A DNA stretch of 64,000 nt from Zopfochytrium polystomum (GCA_025765615.1 JAIVFJ010000235.1:1-64000); one strand, 5' to 3'. Positions 44,157-55,182 are shown, counted from the stretch's first letter. Made by a program: numbers and translations. The notes: a model not told the origin generated them from the sequence alone.

Positions 44157-45383
44157 ATGCGCATCCTCGTGGTCGGTGGGGGTGTCTCGGGCCCCGCCGC
44201 CGCCCTCGCCCTCAAGCGCGCCGGCCACGACGTCGAGCTCTTCGACCGTGTCCTCGACTTCCTCGACGCCCCCGCCGGCCTCAACGTCTCCGAGAACGGC
44301 ATGCGCGTGCTCAAGCGCCTCGGCCTCCTCGACGCAGTCGTCGCCGCCGGCAGCGTGTGCGACTCGTTCGAGATGCGCAAGATCAACGGCGATCCCGTCG
44401 CCAGCTTCCCCACGTCCCGCTCCGGCGACCTCGTCCAGATCAACATCCTGCGTACGACCTTGTCTCGCATCCTTACCAACACGCTGATCCAGGAAGGGGT
44501 ATACGTCAACGCCAACAAGCAGCTGATCGGAATCGAGCAGGCGACGGACGGCAGTCTCGGCGTAAGAGCAAAGTTCCACGACGGCTCCGTCGCCGTCGGG
44601 GACATCCTGATCGGCGCGGACGGCGTCCACTCGGGCGTCCGCCAGTGCCTGTTCCCGGACCGCAAACCGTCAAAGTACGGCATCGTGGGCTACTTTGGCA
44701 TCGTCGACCTCGACCCGTCTACCATCAACTGGACTTCCCGCAGCCACCACTTTTTCACCGACAACATCGCCGGCAAATCCGGGATGGTCATGCGCGTCTC
44801 GGACACGCAGCTCGGCTGGCTCCTCTTCGAGCTCAAGCAGTCCGAAATCAGCCTCGACTCGTGGAAGCCGCTGTTCGACCTGCGCGAGGAGCGCGCATCA
44901 CTGGCCGAGATGGCTCGGCGGTGGCGGCTGCCGGACGTGTTCCAGCCCATGATCCTCGGCGCCAAGGAGATCGTGCCCCTGACCATCTACGACCTGGAGA
45001 CCCTGCCCCACTGGTCCAAGCAAAACTGCGTGCTGATAGGCGGCGCCAAGCACGCCATGGTGCCGTTCCTCGGCCAGGCGTGCTCCGTCGGGTTGGAGGA
45101 CGCCGAGGTGCTGGCGGCGCTTATTTCGCGGTTCCCAAGCGATCCATGGAGGGCGTTTCAGCTGTACCAGGAGTCGCGGTACCATAGGGTCAGGAAGATT
45201 GCAGAGGCCGCGAGGGTGCAGGGGAAGCGGCAGTACTCGACGACGCCGTTCAGCGCGAAGGTCGGGCACCTGGTGATGAAGTTTGCGTCGGCGACGTCGG
45301 GGAGCCTGGCGTCGGAGGAGATTGTCGAGTACGATGGGCACGAGGCCGTGACAGAGATTCTGTTTAGGAACGGCTACCTGTAG
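44157..45383 (+). CDS. FAD-dependent monooxygenase copy D, intact (408 aa)
   Basis: Single exon. MRILVVGGGVSGPAAALALKRAGHDVELFD, then SENGMRVLKRLGLLD, GDILIGADGVHSGVRQCLF and LIGGAKHAMVPFLGQACSVGLEDAEVLAALI. The GD-motif Asp is Gly, as in copies B and E. The C-terminus is AVTEILFRNGYL, shared with copy C. It is very similar to copy C, so the C/D pair is a recent duplication in which C was lost. The reading frame stays open upstream of the ATG, but that part reads through the AC repeat, so the ATG at 44157 is preferred because it aligns with all other copies. Substrate unknown. Confidence 0.88.
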   Translation: MRILVVGGGVSGPAAALALKRAGHDVELFDRVLDFLDAPAGLNVSENGMRVLKRLGLLDAVVAAGSVCDSFEMRKINGDPVASFPTSRSGDLVQINILRTTLSRILTNTLIQEGVYVNANKQLIGIEQATDGSLGVRAKFHDGSVAVGDILIGADGVHSGVRQCLFPDRKPSKYGIVGYFGIVDLDPSTINWTSRSHHFFTDNIAGKSGMVMRVSDTQLGWLLFELKQSEISLDSWKPLFDLREERASLAEMARRWRLPDVFQPMILGAKEIVPLTIYDLETLPHWSKQNCVLIGGAKHAMVPFLGQACSVGLEDAEVLAALISRFPSDPWRAFQLYQESRYHRVRKIAEAARVQGKRQYSTTPFSAKVGHLVMKFASATSGSLASEEIVEYDGHEAVTEILFRNGYL

Positions 45384-45561
45384 CGGGAACCGCTGCTGTT
45401 TGGTCAGACAGATGTTCATCATCAACCTTATTTACTGCCCGGCGCACCATTTCCTTTTCTCTTCTTCTGCATTAGATAAGCATTCCACATCACGCCTCCT
45501 TCTCTTCAGCTCGAAAACTCTTCCTCCACTCTATGACTCGTGCAGGGTGATATCTCATGCG

Positions 45562-45612
<51 letters not shown>

Positions 45613-46524
45613 ATTTTGCTGCCCATTTTTTACAACAGAAGACTGTGATGCTTTCGAGCAGCGCCTTGAATAAGCATTTCTCGGGACGGTGTTTTTCATG
45701 CCCACTCGTGTTTCCAGCTGTCTTGGATGCCTGCCCACGTGGCCCGATTTCACGTGGCGGGCGGAGCCCCGGTCGCGGCGGAAGCGGGCGGCCCAGACCG
45801 ACCGACTGGACTACTTTCTGTCGTTTCAAAGTCTTTCTCTCCCGCTCGCACTCTCTGTCTCTCTGTCTCTCTGTCGACCCATCCCATCATCACATCGTCC
45901 AACCACGCTTTGTCCAAGTGCCCTTATGCCGCCAACTCGGTTCCTTCCATCCCGCCAGTAGGCGTAAGTAACTTCAGCAAACGCATCAGCAGGGAATCAC
46001 AACATGGCCGCTGCCACTACCAACAGCGCTGCAGTCGGCCACGGCACGCTCCGACGTTGTCGTGGCGGGTAATTTCGCCGACAGCACCAATAGCGCTTGC
46101 AACAAAAAGGATTTGGCCGTTCACTAGGTGGGTGCAGAGCTTCCCGAATCGTGCGGCGACAGCGAGAGAGAGAAAGACAGAGAGTGAGAGAGGCTGCGGA
46201 CGCAGCGCCACCACCTTTTGTTGATGGCGGAACTCCCAACCGCACCGACGAAGGCATAAACCCCACTCCGACCTCCCACTCCTGTAGGCCCTATGAAGGC
46301 CACACCCCTGTTGCTCTTCGCCTGAAGAAAGCGGACGCCACCACCCACCCACACACGCACTCACACGGTGCAGCAGATCGGTGCAGGGGCGAGTGCGGCG
46401 GAAGCGGGTAACGGAAGAATTCGCTGCTTGCTCTCTGACTTCATCTCTCTGTCTCTTTGTCTGTCTCGCTGTCTCTTTCTTTGTCTCTCGCTATCTCGCC
46501 CTCCCACCTCCGACCAGCAACAAC
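45384..46524. other. intergenic with long poly-A and pyrimidine-rich leader
   Basis: A 45-base poly-A is at 45565-45609. A CT-rich stretch (tctctgtctctttgtctgtctc-type, about 46441-46500) lies directly upstream of the FAD copy E start. No gene recognised. Confidence 0.55.
45565..45609. repeat. 45-base poly-A tract
   Basis: Uninterrupted A-run about 180 bp downstream of the FAD copy D stop codon. Confidence 0.95.
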
Positions 46525-47754
46525 ATGCGCATCCTCGTCATTGGCGGCGGCGTCTCCGGCCCCGTCGCCGCCCTGTTCCTCAAGCGCGCCGGCCACGACG
46601 TCGAGCTCTTCGACCGCGTCCTCGACCGCCTCGACGTCCCCGCTACCCTCAACATCCACGAGAACGGCTCGCGCGTCCTCAAGCACCTCGGCCTCCTCGA
46701 CCAGGTCGTCGCCGCCGGAAACATCTGCGACCGCTACGACCTGCGCACCGTCACCGGCGACCCCGTCACTTCCTTCCCAAACCCGCGCAACGGCGACCTC
46801 GTCACCATTACAATCGTCCGCAGCGTCTTTGTCCGCATCGTCCTCAACGCCCTCGTCATGGAGGGAGTCTACGTCCACCTCGACAAGCTGCTGGTCGGCA
46901 TCGAGCAGCCGACGGACGGCGGCCTGGGCGTCAAGGCAAAGTTCAGGGACGGCACCGTCGCGTTTGGCGACATCCTGATCGGCGCCGACGGCGTCCACTC
47001 GGCCGTCCGCCGCGCGCTGTTCCCCACCCGCCACCCTGTCCCAGCCGGCATGGTCAGCTACTTTGGCATCGTCGACAACGATCCCTCCTTCAACTGGACC
47101 TCGCGCGACCACGTCTTCTTCACCGACAACGCCACCGCCAAATCCGGCATGATCCAGCGCGTCTCGGACCGCCAGCTCGCCTGGTGCATCTTTGAACTGA
47201 AACCCGACGAGATCGACCCGCGCGACGACTGGCGCCCGCTGCTGTTCGACCTCCGACAGAAACGCGCCGAGCTCGCCGACATGGCGAGGAGGTGGAAGCT
47301 GCCGCAGGTCTTTGAGGCCATGATCGTCGCCGCGAAGGAGATCATCCCAGTTACCATCCTGGACCTGGAGACCCTGCCGCAGTGGTCCGCAGGCAACTGC
47401 GTGCTGATCGGCGGCGCCAAGCACGCCATGGTCCCGTTCCTGGGCCAGTCGTGCGGCGTCGCGCTCGAGGACGCCGAGGTGCTCGCGACGCTGCTCGCGC
47501 GGCTGCCCGCCGACCCGCGCCGCGCGTTCCAGCTGTTTCAGGACGCGCGGTTCCACCGCGTCCGCCGGCTCGCCGAGGCCGCGCGCACCCAGGGGAAGCG
47601 GCAGTTTGCGACCACCCCCATCGGCGCGACCGTCGGCAAGATCGTCATGAAGGTCGTGTCGGCGACCGGCGGCGGGTTCTCGGCTGACGAGATCGTGTCG
47701 TACGACGGGCAGGCCGCGGTGACGGAGATTTTGTTCCGGAACGGGCTGATTTAA
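46525..47754 (+). CDS. FAD-dependent monooxygenase copy E, intact (409 aa)
   Basis: Single exon, uninterrupted. MRILVIGGGVSGPVAALFLKRAGHDVELFD, IHENGSRVLKHLGLLDQVV, GDILIGADGVHSAVRRALF, and LIGGAKHAMVPFLGQSCGVALEDAEVLATLLARLP, again with Gly for the GD-motif Asp. It ends AVTEILFRNGLI. It diverges more from C/D than they do from each other. GC is very high, which leaves a 515-codon antisense frame that I reject as a gene. A pyrimidine-rich leader precedes the ATG. Substrate unknown. Confidence 0.88.
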   Translation: MRILVIGGGVSGPVAALFLKRAGHDVELFDRVLDRLDVPATLNIHENGSRVLKHLGLLDQVVAAGNICDRYDLRTVTGDPVTSFPNPRNGDLVTITIVRSVFVRIVLNALVMEGVYVHLDKLLVGIEQPTDGGLGVKAKFRDGTVAFGDILIGADGVHSAVRRALFPTRHPVPAGMVSYFGIVDNDPSFNWTSRDHVFFTDNATAKSGMIQRVSDRQLAWCIFELKPDEIDPRDDWRPLLFDLRQKRAELADMARRWKLPQVFEAMIVAAKEIIPVTILDLETLPQWSAGNCVLIGGAKHAMVPFLGQSCGVALEDAEVLATLLARLPADPRRAFQLFQDARFHRVRRLAEAARTQGKRQFATTPIGATVGKIVMKVVSATGGGFSADEIVSYDGQAAVTEILFRNGLI

Positions 47755-48334
47755 GTGTGGCCGATTTGATGATGAGAGGATGATGCGTTGGATGATCCTG
47801 GGGTGTCTGTGCGCACCCAACGGTAATATTATTCTACGTCTTGTGAAAACGTTGCGAATATGTTGCTTGTTTGAGCGACTTTTTGTAGTGCCAAGGACCC
47901 CTGCCGTTGGGATCGGCCGCCTCTTCGCTTTTGAACTTCTACCTCCTCCCTTTTCCATTAGTTTGACATTCCACATTGCAACTATCACTCCTCTCTTGTT
48001 GCCCTACACTTTCACGTTTGTCACTACTCGCTCGGCCTCCGTCTCGGTGCGTTCGGGCCGAAATGGACATAAGGACTTCATGCATTAAATAGAAAACACT
48101 GGATGGTATCCGCCGTCTTGTCCAGAAAAGGAAACCTGGATGCCGCTGCAAAAATGCGGATTCCTTGCGGGATAGTTTTACAGACTTTCACATGTACTTT
48201 AAGGTTATTGGGCGGATAAATGCAACTTTCCTCTGCCGCGCCTTGGTGGCGCCCATTGCCCTCACCTGACCCCAATGAAGTGTTCAAAACTTTCCTTGAT
48301 CGCAGTTTCTTATATGTTACAGAGCGCTTACAAC
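47755..48334. other. intergenic between convergent genes
   Basis: 3' regions of FAD copy E and the alpha-arrestin gene; no feature seen. Confidence 0.5.
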
Positions 48335-50045
48335 TCACTCCTCGTACGTCGGCAGCGACTCCTCTTCGCCTACCCCCGCACCACAGCACAGCGCTTCCTC
48401 ACTACCTCCCCGCAAGTGCCCGTCCCAAGTCCAAGCTCCTTCCGCCAGACCTCCAAACGTCTCCTCACCTATTCCGCACGGCCGCCACGATGCCCACTCT
48501 CTCCGACATCCACAAAGACCCGAGTCCGGCACTGCACCAATCGCTGTGGAAGTAGGCGCAGTGATCTCGGGCCGCCGGCTGACTGCGGAGGCAACAGTGT
48601 CCCTTGAAAGGGGGGAAACGACGACGGGGATCGAGAACGTCATCGGCGACCGCGGTGTTCCAAAGAGCAGCTGCGCGAAAAATACGGTGATCCGCAGCCG
48701 GTGCGTGGACTGCAGCCACGGGGTCGTGGAAACGGACGTTGGCGCCGGGAGCTGCGGCGGCAGGTCAATGTCCATCTGAGTGTGAGTTTTTGAATCGGAT
48801 TAGTTGCGTCACGGTAACAGCACAGGTCACGAGGCAGCTACGCAATACCTTATTGAGCTTTGAGAAATCGCTCCACCTCGTCGCCGTGTCGACCTTGACC
48901 ACGCGCGACTCGTATAAGCCAAGGACGCCCTTCACGGACGCACGGTACTCGTGCACGAGCTCGAACCGGACGTTCGCGATCGTTACGCTGGGCTCTCCCG
49001 TCGCGCCTCGGCTCGCGGCGGCCTCCCGTGGCGGGACGGCGCGCTCCACCGACGCCCGGAACCGAACCCGAAACGGCGCACCGGGGACGACCACCCTCGG
49101 ACACTCCGCTCGGCACCAAACCCCGTCCCCCGCGACCGTGACCGCCGCCGCGACCGACCGCGGGCCGCCGCGCAATCGTTCCGTCTCGAACGCGCGCGCG
49201 ACCGCGGGTTCCAGCGGCGCGAGACCGCGACCGATCCGGACCGCGGCTGTCGCGGTGGGGTACGCGGTCGCTGCGGGCCAGCCGCGGGCGGTGGGGAGAA
49301 GTGGGGCGTAGTGGACTGTTGCGTCGAAGGTGTAGGCGACTTCAACGGATAGGGAGGACCGGGATGGGTCGAAGCCGCGCAGAGGGGTTGGTGGTGATTC
49401 GGCGTCATTGACGGTTGCGATGGCAACGGGTGGGATACGGACGAGCTGCGTGGCGGGGAGTCGTTGCGCAGTGGCACGGGGAACGATTATTTGGAAGGGG
49501 AGGTCGACTGATGCTGAGAGGGGGCCAACGGGGACTGGTATGGGGTGGGTGATATCGAGGAGGGTGCCGGAGAGGCTGCGGCCGAGGGTGCTTGTGCGGG
49601 TGTGGATTGTAGGCTTTGCGGAGACGGTGCAGCGGAGGCGGATGGAGGCGAAGATGAGGGTACGTGCAGGCAAGAGATGCAGACGGGGTTTGACGCGGAG
49701 GATGCCTGCTACGATGAGGTCATCGATGCCGGGGATGCCTGTGACAAACTGACTCGCGTCGTGCGTGCTGGCGATGGAAGCACTCTTATCATAACCGGGT
49801 CGGGCGGCGGTGACGATATCGAGGCCTTGAGAAAAAGAGTCGGACGAGGTTTTGCGAGGGACGGATACGACGGCGGAGTTGTTGCGGCTAATCGGGGAGA
49901 GGAGCCGGCTGATTGTGGAGAGGCGGATGAGGCCTGCGGAGTTTGAAGAGTGTCTCGAGACGGGAGCGGCAGGATGGATACGTCCATGGCTGTTTTTCGT
50001 GTCAATGCTTGCGCAATCGGTGGTTCTGATTTGGGATGAGGGCAA
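48335..50045 (-). CDS. alpha-arrestin-like protein with C-terminal LPxY motif
   Basis: Probable adaptor between plasma-membrane transporters and a Rsp5/NEDD4-type ubiquitin ligase. Exon 1 (50045 to about 48850) has a Ser-rich N-terminus, then arrestin-N features: DLIVAGILRVKPRLHLLPARTLIFASIRLRC, LSGTLLDITHPIPVPVGPLSASVDLPFQI and FDATVHYAPLL. It continues PFRVRFRASVERAV, SVTIANVRFELVHEYRAS and WSDFSKLNK. The intron (GTATTG ... CTCAG, about 70 nt) joins to MDIDLPPQLPAPTSV. Exon 2 carries HRLRITVFFAQLLFG ... FSIPVVVSPL, an arrestin-C-like ending, and the protein stops after ESLPTYEE. LPTY fits the L/P-P-x-Y motif bound by WW domains. Length about 545 aa. The start codon could be internal. Confidence 0.75.
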
Positions 50046-50140
50046 GTTACAAGCAACAGAGGCGGGGCGGCGATGGGCTTGTAGTTATATCAAATGGGAT
50101 TTTGCTTCAAGCGCTTGGTTTCGACACTTAGTCTTAGTCT

Positions 50141-50198
<58 letters not shown>

Positions 50199-51483
50199 CT
50201 CTTTCTTTCTCGCTTCAGTTGTTAATCTCCCTTTCACCCCACACGGCGCACCCCCCAGCTGGGTGATTCGACAGGCTCGCAACAAGCCTTTGCCTCGTTT
50301 AGTTTCAAATCGCGACTGCGGAATGGATGGCCAAGAGAAGATAAAATAAAAAAATTGAAAAACGCCTACAAAAAGATCGCGCCATCGGAAAATTCGGCCC
50401 GTCGGATCAAGATTACTTTTTACATGTGGAACCCACCCTAACCAATGAACGCACGCGGCGTGATTCGACGGGTCTCCTTTTCTCTTTCTCGGCAAGCCCG
50501 ACTGCGGAAGGCACCAATCAATCTGGCCGGATTCCGTGGAGAAAACATCGGTCCAACAGCGCGTGGTAGCAACTTGGACTCAGCCTTTGGAAGAGACCTC
50601 GAAACCTATAGAAGAAAGAAAGTGCGAAAGCAAAACGATATGAAACCCCCCCACCCCCCTCCCTCCGAAGAAAAATAGGGGCACAATATAGGACAACTTC
50701 GCGGGATTGAGGACCCAGGATCAGCGAGTGGCGACTGCCAGCCTTTGCGCGTGGTTGATTCCTGGGACCGCTCGTTCCGCTTTGAGCACGTTGCCCTGTG
50801 TTCGTGTTGAAGGGGAAGAATGTGGCGTAGTGACCCCTTACCAGCCGCAGCGGTTAGCAAAATGCCGCATGCTCGTCTTGGCTTCTCAAGCCAGCTGCTA
50901 CGTCAGAATGCCGCTCACAAGTGGTGAGAAGAAAGCGGTTTTAGAGCTGAAGTATAAAGCGCGTATGCAGTCTGGGGCGTGCGCGTGGCACTGGCGGCAG
51001 CCCCGGTGGGCGCCTTCCGCGCCGACGTCATCCTCGTTCCATCCAGGCTGCAGTATAGGTCGTGGAGTTGTAGATCAGAATACTCAGTACCTCTTATAAT
51101 TATTCAAACAATTCAGCGAGGCTACCTCATCGTTGAAGTCAGCGGTCTCGAGATGTTGCACACCGCCGCGCTCACGTCGGCGTCCGAATGGATCGGGGCT
51201 GGTGAGAAAGGTGGAGATACCTTAAGCTGCACAGTTAGCCGTAGGTAGAATGTTGGAACAGTTCATGATCGAACGCAAGAGCGTGTTCTGCAAAACCCCA
51301 AGTTTCCCTCAAGCATGCTCGAATCATTTCCACATCATAGATTTGGGGAATGTCCGAAAGCGGGCGACCTAATCACCAACCACGCCAAACTCACCTCGCC
51401 GCTTGATCGAGCGGCCCACCACTTATTACTGCCAGGCGCGCATTCCCCCCCAGCTGGAGATCTCAAACCTTTGCTGCTCCTCC
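50046..51483. other. intergenic, no convincing gene
   Basis: Divergent promoter region between the alpha-arrestin and arginyl-tRNA synthetase genes. It holds the (CT)n repeat at 50142-50194. Open plus-strand frames near 50707-51248 have no recognisable sequence. Confidence 0.5.
50142..50194. repeat. (CT)n microsatellite
   Basis: About 53 bp of CT dinucleotides some 100 bp upstream of the alpha-arrestin start on the minus strand. Confidence 0.95.
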
Positions 51484-53337
51484 ATGGCTGCTGCACCCGA
51501 AACAGATCAGAGTGGATTCCGCTCAACGCTATTCCTTGCCTTCTCGCCAAAGGCCCTACCGTGCGTGGAACTCGCCGCGTTCAATCTGGCTGCCGTCGAA
51601 ACGGTCGCATCCATCAAGCTCGGCCTGCACCGCGTGGCCGAAAAGTTTGGGCGGGGCGACGACGGCTTGTTCGCGGACGCCAAGGCGGAAGGGGCGTTTA
51701 TAAAGTTTTTCGTCCGCTGGACCAAGTTTCGCGACCGGCTGATACCAAAAATCTTGCATCTCGACGAGAAGTACGGGTTCAACAGTTCCGGGCACGGGAA
51801 GCTGGCCGTGGTCGAGTTCAGCAGTCCGAATATCGCGAAACCATTTCATGTCGGTCACATCCGCAGCCATCATCGGAAACTTTGTCCAAAGTATATTACA
51901 GGCGAACGGCTGGCACACCGTTTCTATTAACTATCTTGGGGATTGGGGAAAGCAGTATGGTGAGTTGAAGAAGATGAATTCGTCAGAATGGTCTGTTCAC
52001 GAGTTTATAGGGTTGCTTGCTATCGGTTTCTCTCGCCATGGAAGTGAGGCTAGCCTTGTGGCAGATCCTATTCGCCATCTTTACGAAGTCTATGTCCAAA
52101 TCAACGTAAGTATCCTTTAGTCCTTCGAACTCCTTTGTTTGCTCTTACCGAATATGCACCTCAGAGCGAAGCACGCACAGACGAAACCATTCATGATGAG
52201 GCTCGTGCATATTTCAAGAAAATGGAAGAAGGTGAGGGACAACGATGACTTAGATCCCGAAAAAAGGTTCATCTCACTCTTTCCGCTCTTTTTGCAGGGG
52301 ATCCGGAGTGCCTAGGTCTGTGGCAGCGATTCCGCGACCTCAGCATCAGCAAGTACCGCGAGATATACGACCGCTTCCACGTTCACTTTGACGAGTACGC
52401 AGGCGAATCCTGGTACTCTGCTTTGCAAATGCGTAGCGTTGTCGACAGGATGGAAGACATGGGACTTCTCTCGGACGTGGCGGGCTCTCGCTCTGTCGAC
52501 CTTAAAGCGTATAAACTCGGCCTCGCCGTCATCGAGAGGCGTGACGCAGGTGGGATGCTGTACATCGCTCGTGACATCGCCGCCGCCATGCATCGTCAGG
52601 AACAGTACAAATTCGACAAGATGTATTACGTGGTCGGAACCCAGCAAGAGAACCACTTCAAGCAGCTGTTGAAGGTGTTGGAGCTCATGGGCTTACCGTG
52701 GGCTGATCGCTGCGAGCACATCGCCTTTGGCATGATCAAGACCCAAGACGGCAACATGAACACTCGCAACGGAACCGTCGTGTTCCTCGAAGACCTCCTC
52801 AACGAGTCGCAAGCGTCGATGCTCGAGGTCATGATGCGGAACCCAGCGCGGTTCCAGCAGCTCCAGAACCCAAACGAAGTCGGCCTGACCGCGATCATGA
52901 TCGAGGACATGCGCTCCCGCCGCGTCAAGGGCTACGAGCTCGACGAGGACCGCATGCGCGCGTTCGAGGGCGACACTGGGCCGTACCTGCAGTACGCTCA
53001 CGCCCGCCTCCGCTCGATCGAGCGCACGGTCAACCTCGACGTCGGCCCGGGAGTCGACCTGTCCGCGCTGACAGAGCCGTCCGCGGTGACGCTGGCGGAC
53101 GTGATGGCAGTGTACCCCGACGTGGTGCGCGACGCAGGCGTGTCGCTGGAGCCGTGCAACGTTATTGGGTTTGCGTTCCGGCTCGCGCACGCCGTCATGG
53201 TCGCACTGGAGAACCTGCGCGTGTTGAACCAGCCCCTCGAGGTTGCGAGCGCGCGGCTCGCGCTGTTCAAGGCTGCGCGCATTACGCTGGGCAACGCGCT
53301 TCGTAGTTTGGGGATCTTGCCGTTGGAGCGTATGTGA
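51484..53337 (+). CDS. arginyl-tRNA synthetase, RRS1/MSR1 type (one frame break)
   Basis: Charges tRNA-Arg with arginine. The start MAAAPETDQSG is at 51484. FSSPNIAKPFHVGHIRS contains the HIGH motif (HVGH). Then come IIGNFVQSILQANGW and INYLGDWGKQYG, and a 51-nt intron (GTGAGT...TATAG, about 51960-52010) joins to LLAIGFSRHG. Two more introns flank EARTDETIHDEARAYFKKMEEG. The last exon runs DPECLGLWQRFRDLSI, MLYIARDIAAAMHR, FDKMYYVVGTQQENH, FGMIKTQDGNMNTRNGTVVFL, FEGDTGPYLQYAHARLRSIE, to GILPLERM, the usual C-terminus. Two oddities: the frame breaks directly after HVGHIRS (near 51863-51868, about 2 nt missing before IIGN), and the KMSKS-equivalent (usually MSTRKG) reads MNTRNG. It could be a decaying paralogue or an assembly error. 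Confidence 0.85.
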
Positions 53338-53668
53338 TCCTGTGCAAACCAATCGAAAAAAAAAAAAACGGAGAGAGGACAGGCTGTGCACCGAAAAGAC
53401 ATCAGACTATTTACGTTTTTTCACAAAGAGCGGGCTATACATACGTACTGTATGTGCAGTGGTTCGGATGTGGGTGTGGAGACCCCTGTGTGTTGTTGGC
53501 GTTGTGATGGAGCAGAAGCAAAAGAGTCCGCCCAAATTTCAAGCGCCAATGTTGGCTGGAACCCTGCCCCCGTTCCAATGGCTGGGCTTTGTTTGATTGA
53601 GCGAACACCAATAATGGATTTGATTGGTCTGCTGGAAAGTCCGAGATTTTCATCCGCTTCCCCAATTC

Positions 53669-53693
53669 TTTTTTTTTTTTTTTTTTTTTTTTT
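53669..53693. repeat. 25-base poly-T tract
   Basis: Uninterrupted T-run about 40 bp upstream of the FAD copy F start codon. Confidence 0.95.
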
Positions 53694-53735
53694 CTTTTTC
53701 ATCTCCGTTCGCTTCATTTCGAAACATTCCGCATA

Positions 53736-54970
53736 ATGCACATCCTTGTGATCGGAGGCGGCGTCGAAGGCCCCGCCGCCGCCCTCGCACTCAAGCGCGC
53801 AGGCCACAGCGTCGAGCTGCTCTCGCCGGAGTGATCATCGGCGAAAGCGGCCTCCGCGTCCTCAAGCGCTGGGGCCTCCTCGACGACCTCGTCCGCCGCG
53901 GCAACCGTGCCGACCGCCACTTGATGCTAAACATCCACGGCAGCCTCATCTCAAACGTCCCAAACTACCCCGCCGGCCCTGATCGCGACCTGACCACCGT
54001 CACTATCCTCCGCTCCACCCTGTCCCGGGTCCTGACAGATGCACTGGCCCGTGAGGGCGTCGCGGTCCATACAAACAAGCACCTCGTCTCCATCGAGCAG
54101 CCGTCCGACTTTTCCCTCGGCGTCATGGCAACCTTCATGGATGGCACCTCTGCGTACGGCGACATCGTCGTCGGAGCCGACGGCGTCCACTCCACCGTGC
54201 GCACAGCCCTCTTCCCCGACCGGGTCCCGCACGAAGCCGGGTTTGTCGGCTACGCTGGCGTCGTCGACGACAACCCGTTCTTCGACTGGACCCCGAGCGA
54301 GCTGCAAACGTGCGCCGACACCACCACCGGCCGGTCCCTGCAGGTCTTGCGCGTGTCCAAGGACCAGCTGTTCTGGGTCATGTACGAGCCCAAGCACCAC
54401 CAGACCGACTTGGGCAACTGGAAACCGCGGTTCGACGCAAACCTGAGCCAGGAGAAGCAGCGGCTAATGGAACTCGCGAAACGGTGGGAGCTGCAGTCAG
54501 TCGTGCCGTGGATGATCCGATACGCTAAAGAGATCGCAACAATCACCCCGCACTTCATCGAACCCTTGCCGCAGTGGTCCAAGTACAACTGCGTCCTCGT
54601 CGGCGCCGCAAAGCATGCGATGCCGTCGTTCCTCGGGCATGCGTGCGCCCTCGCGCTCGAGGACGTGGACGTCCTCGCCGAGCTGCTCGCACGACTTCCC
54701 AACGATCCGCGCCGCGCGTTCCAAATGTACCAGGAGCTTCGGTACCCGCGGGTCAAGATGATCTGGGACATCGTGAGGGAGGAGACGAGGAAGATGTCCG
54801 GCGCGACGCAGATGGAGGTCAAGGTGGGCGACTTTGCGCTAAGGTGGAGCGCGGCCTTTTCCTCGATGAAGCGTGGGAACCTGACGCCAAAGGAGATTCT
54901 GTTGTACGACGGTCGCGGTGCTGTGTTGGAGTTGCTCTCGCGGAATGGGTCCTCTCAGAGGAGGAATTGA
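53736..54970 (+). pseudogene. FAD-dependent monooxygenase copy F, N-terminal deletion/frameshift
   Basis: Starts MHILVIGGGVEGPAAALALKRAGHSVELL. It then meets a stop (SPE*, near 53833), because the segment equivalent to FDRVLDFLDxP has been lost together with the frame. From about 53826 the other frame continues LAGVIIGESGLRVLKRWGLLDDL, GDIVVGADGVHSTVRTALF, and LVGAAKHAMPSFLGHACALALED to LLSRNGSSQRRN. It is the most divergent copy. The GD-motif Asp is Ala. The lesion is a deletion of about 30-40 nt, not a homopolymer slip. About 97% of the catalytic domain is otherwise intact, so inactivation is recent. Confidence 0.82.
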
Positions 54971-55182
54971 TGCCCTTGTACGCGTTGCCAAGTTTTGGTT
55001 CCAGGTGCCTCTCACAAATAGAGGGGTTTTGGACAGGACACTTCCTTTACTGTGCCCCATGTGGTAAAGATAATGGACATCTCGAGAGTTTGTCGCTAGC
55101 GTCAAAGAGCCGAAAAGCTCCTCCAGACTTGGAACAAGTATTATAAAGGGACCAAGTTGCAAAATGCCACAGCCCTGGCTTA
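54971..55182. other. intergenic, no recognised feature
   Basis: Between FAD copy F and the ABC fragment. Nothing recognised. Confidence 0.4.

Noticed and set aside
46441..47988. 515-codon open frame on the minus strand
   Set aside because: It is the antisense of FAD copy E in a very GC-rich gene; the sense strand has the full set of family motifs and the antisense protein has none.
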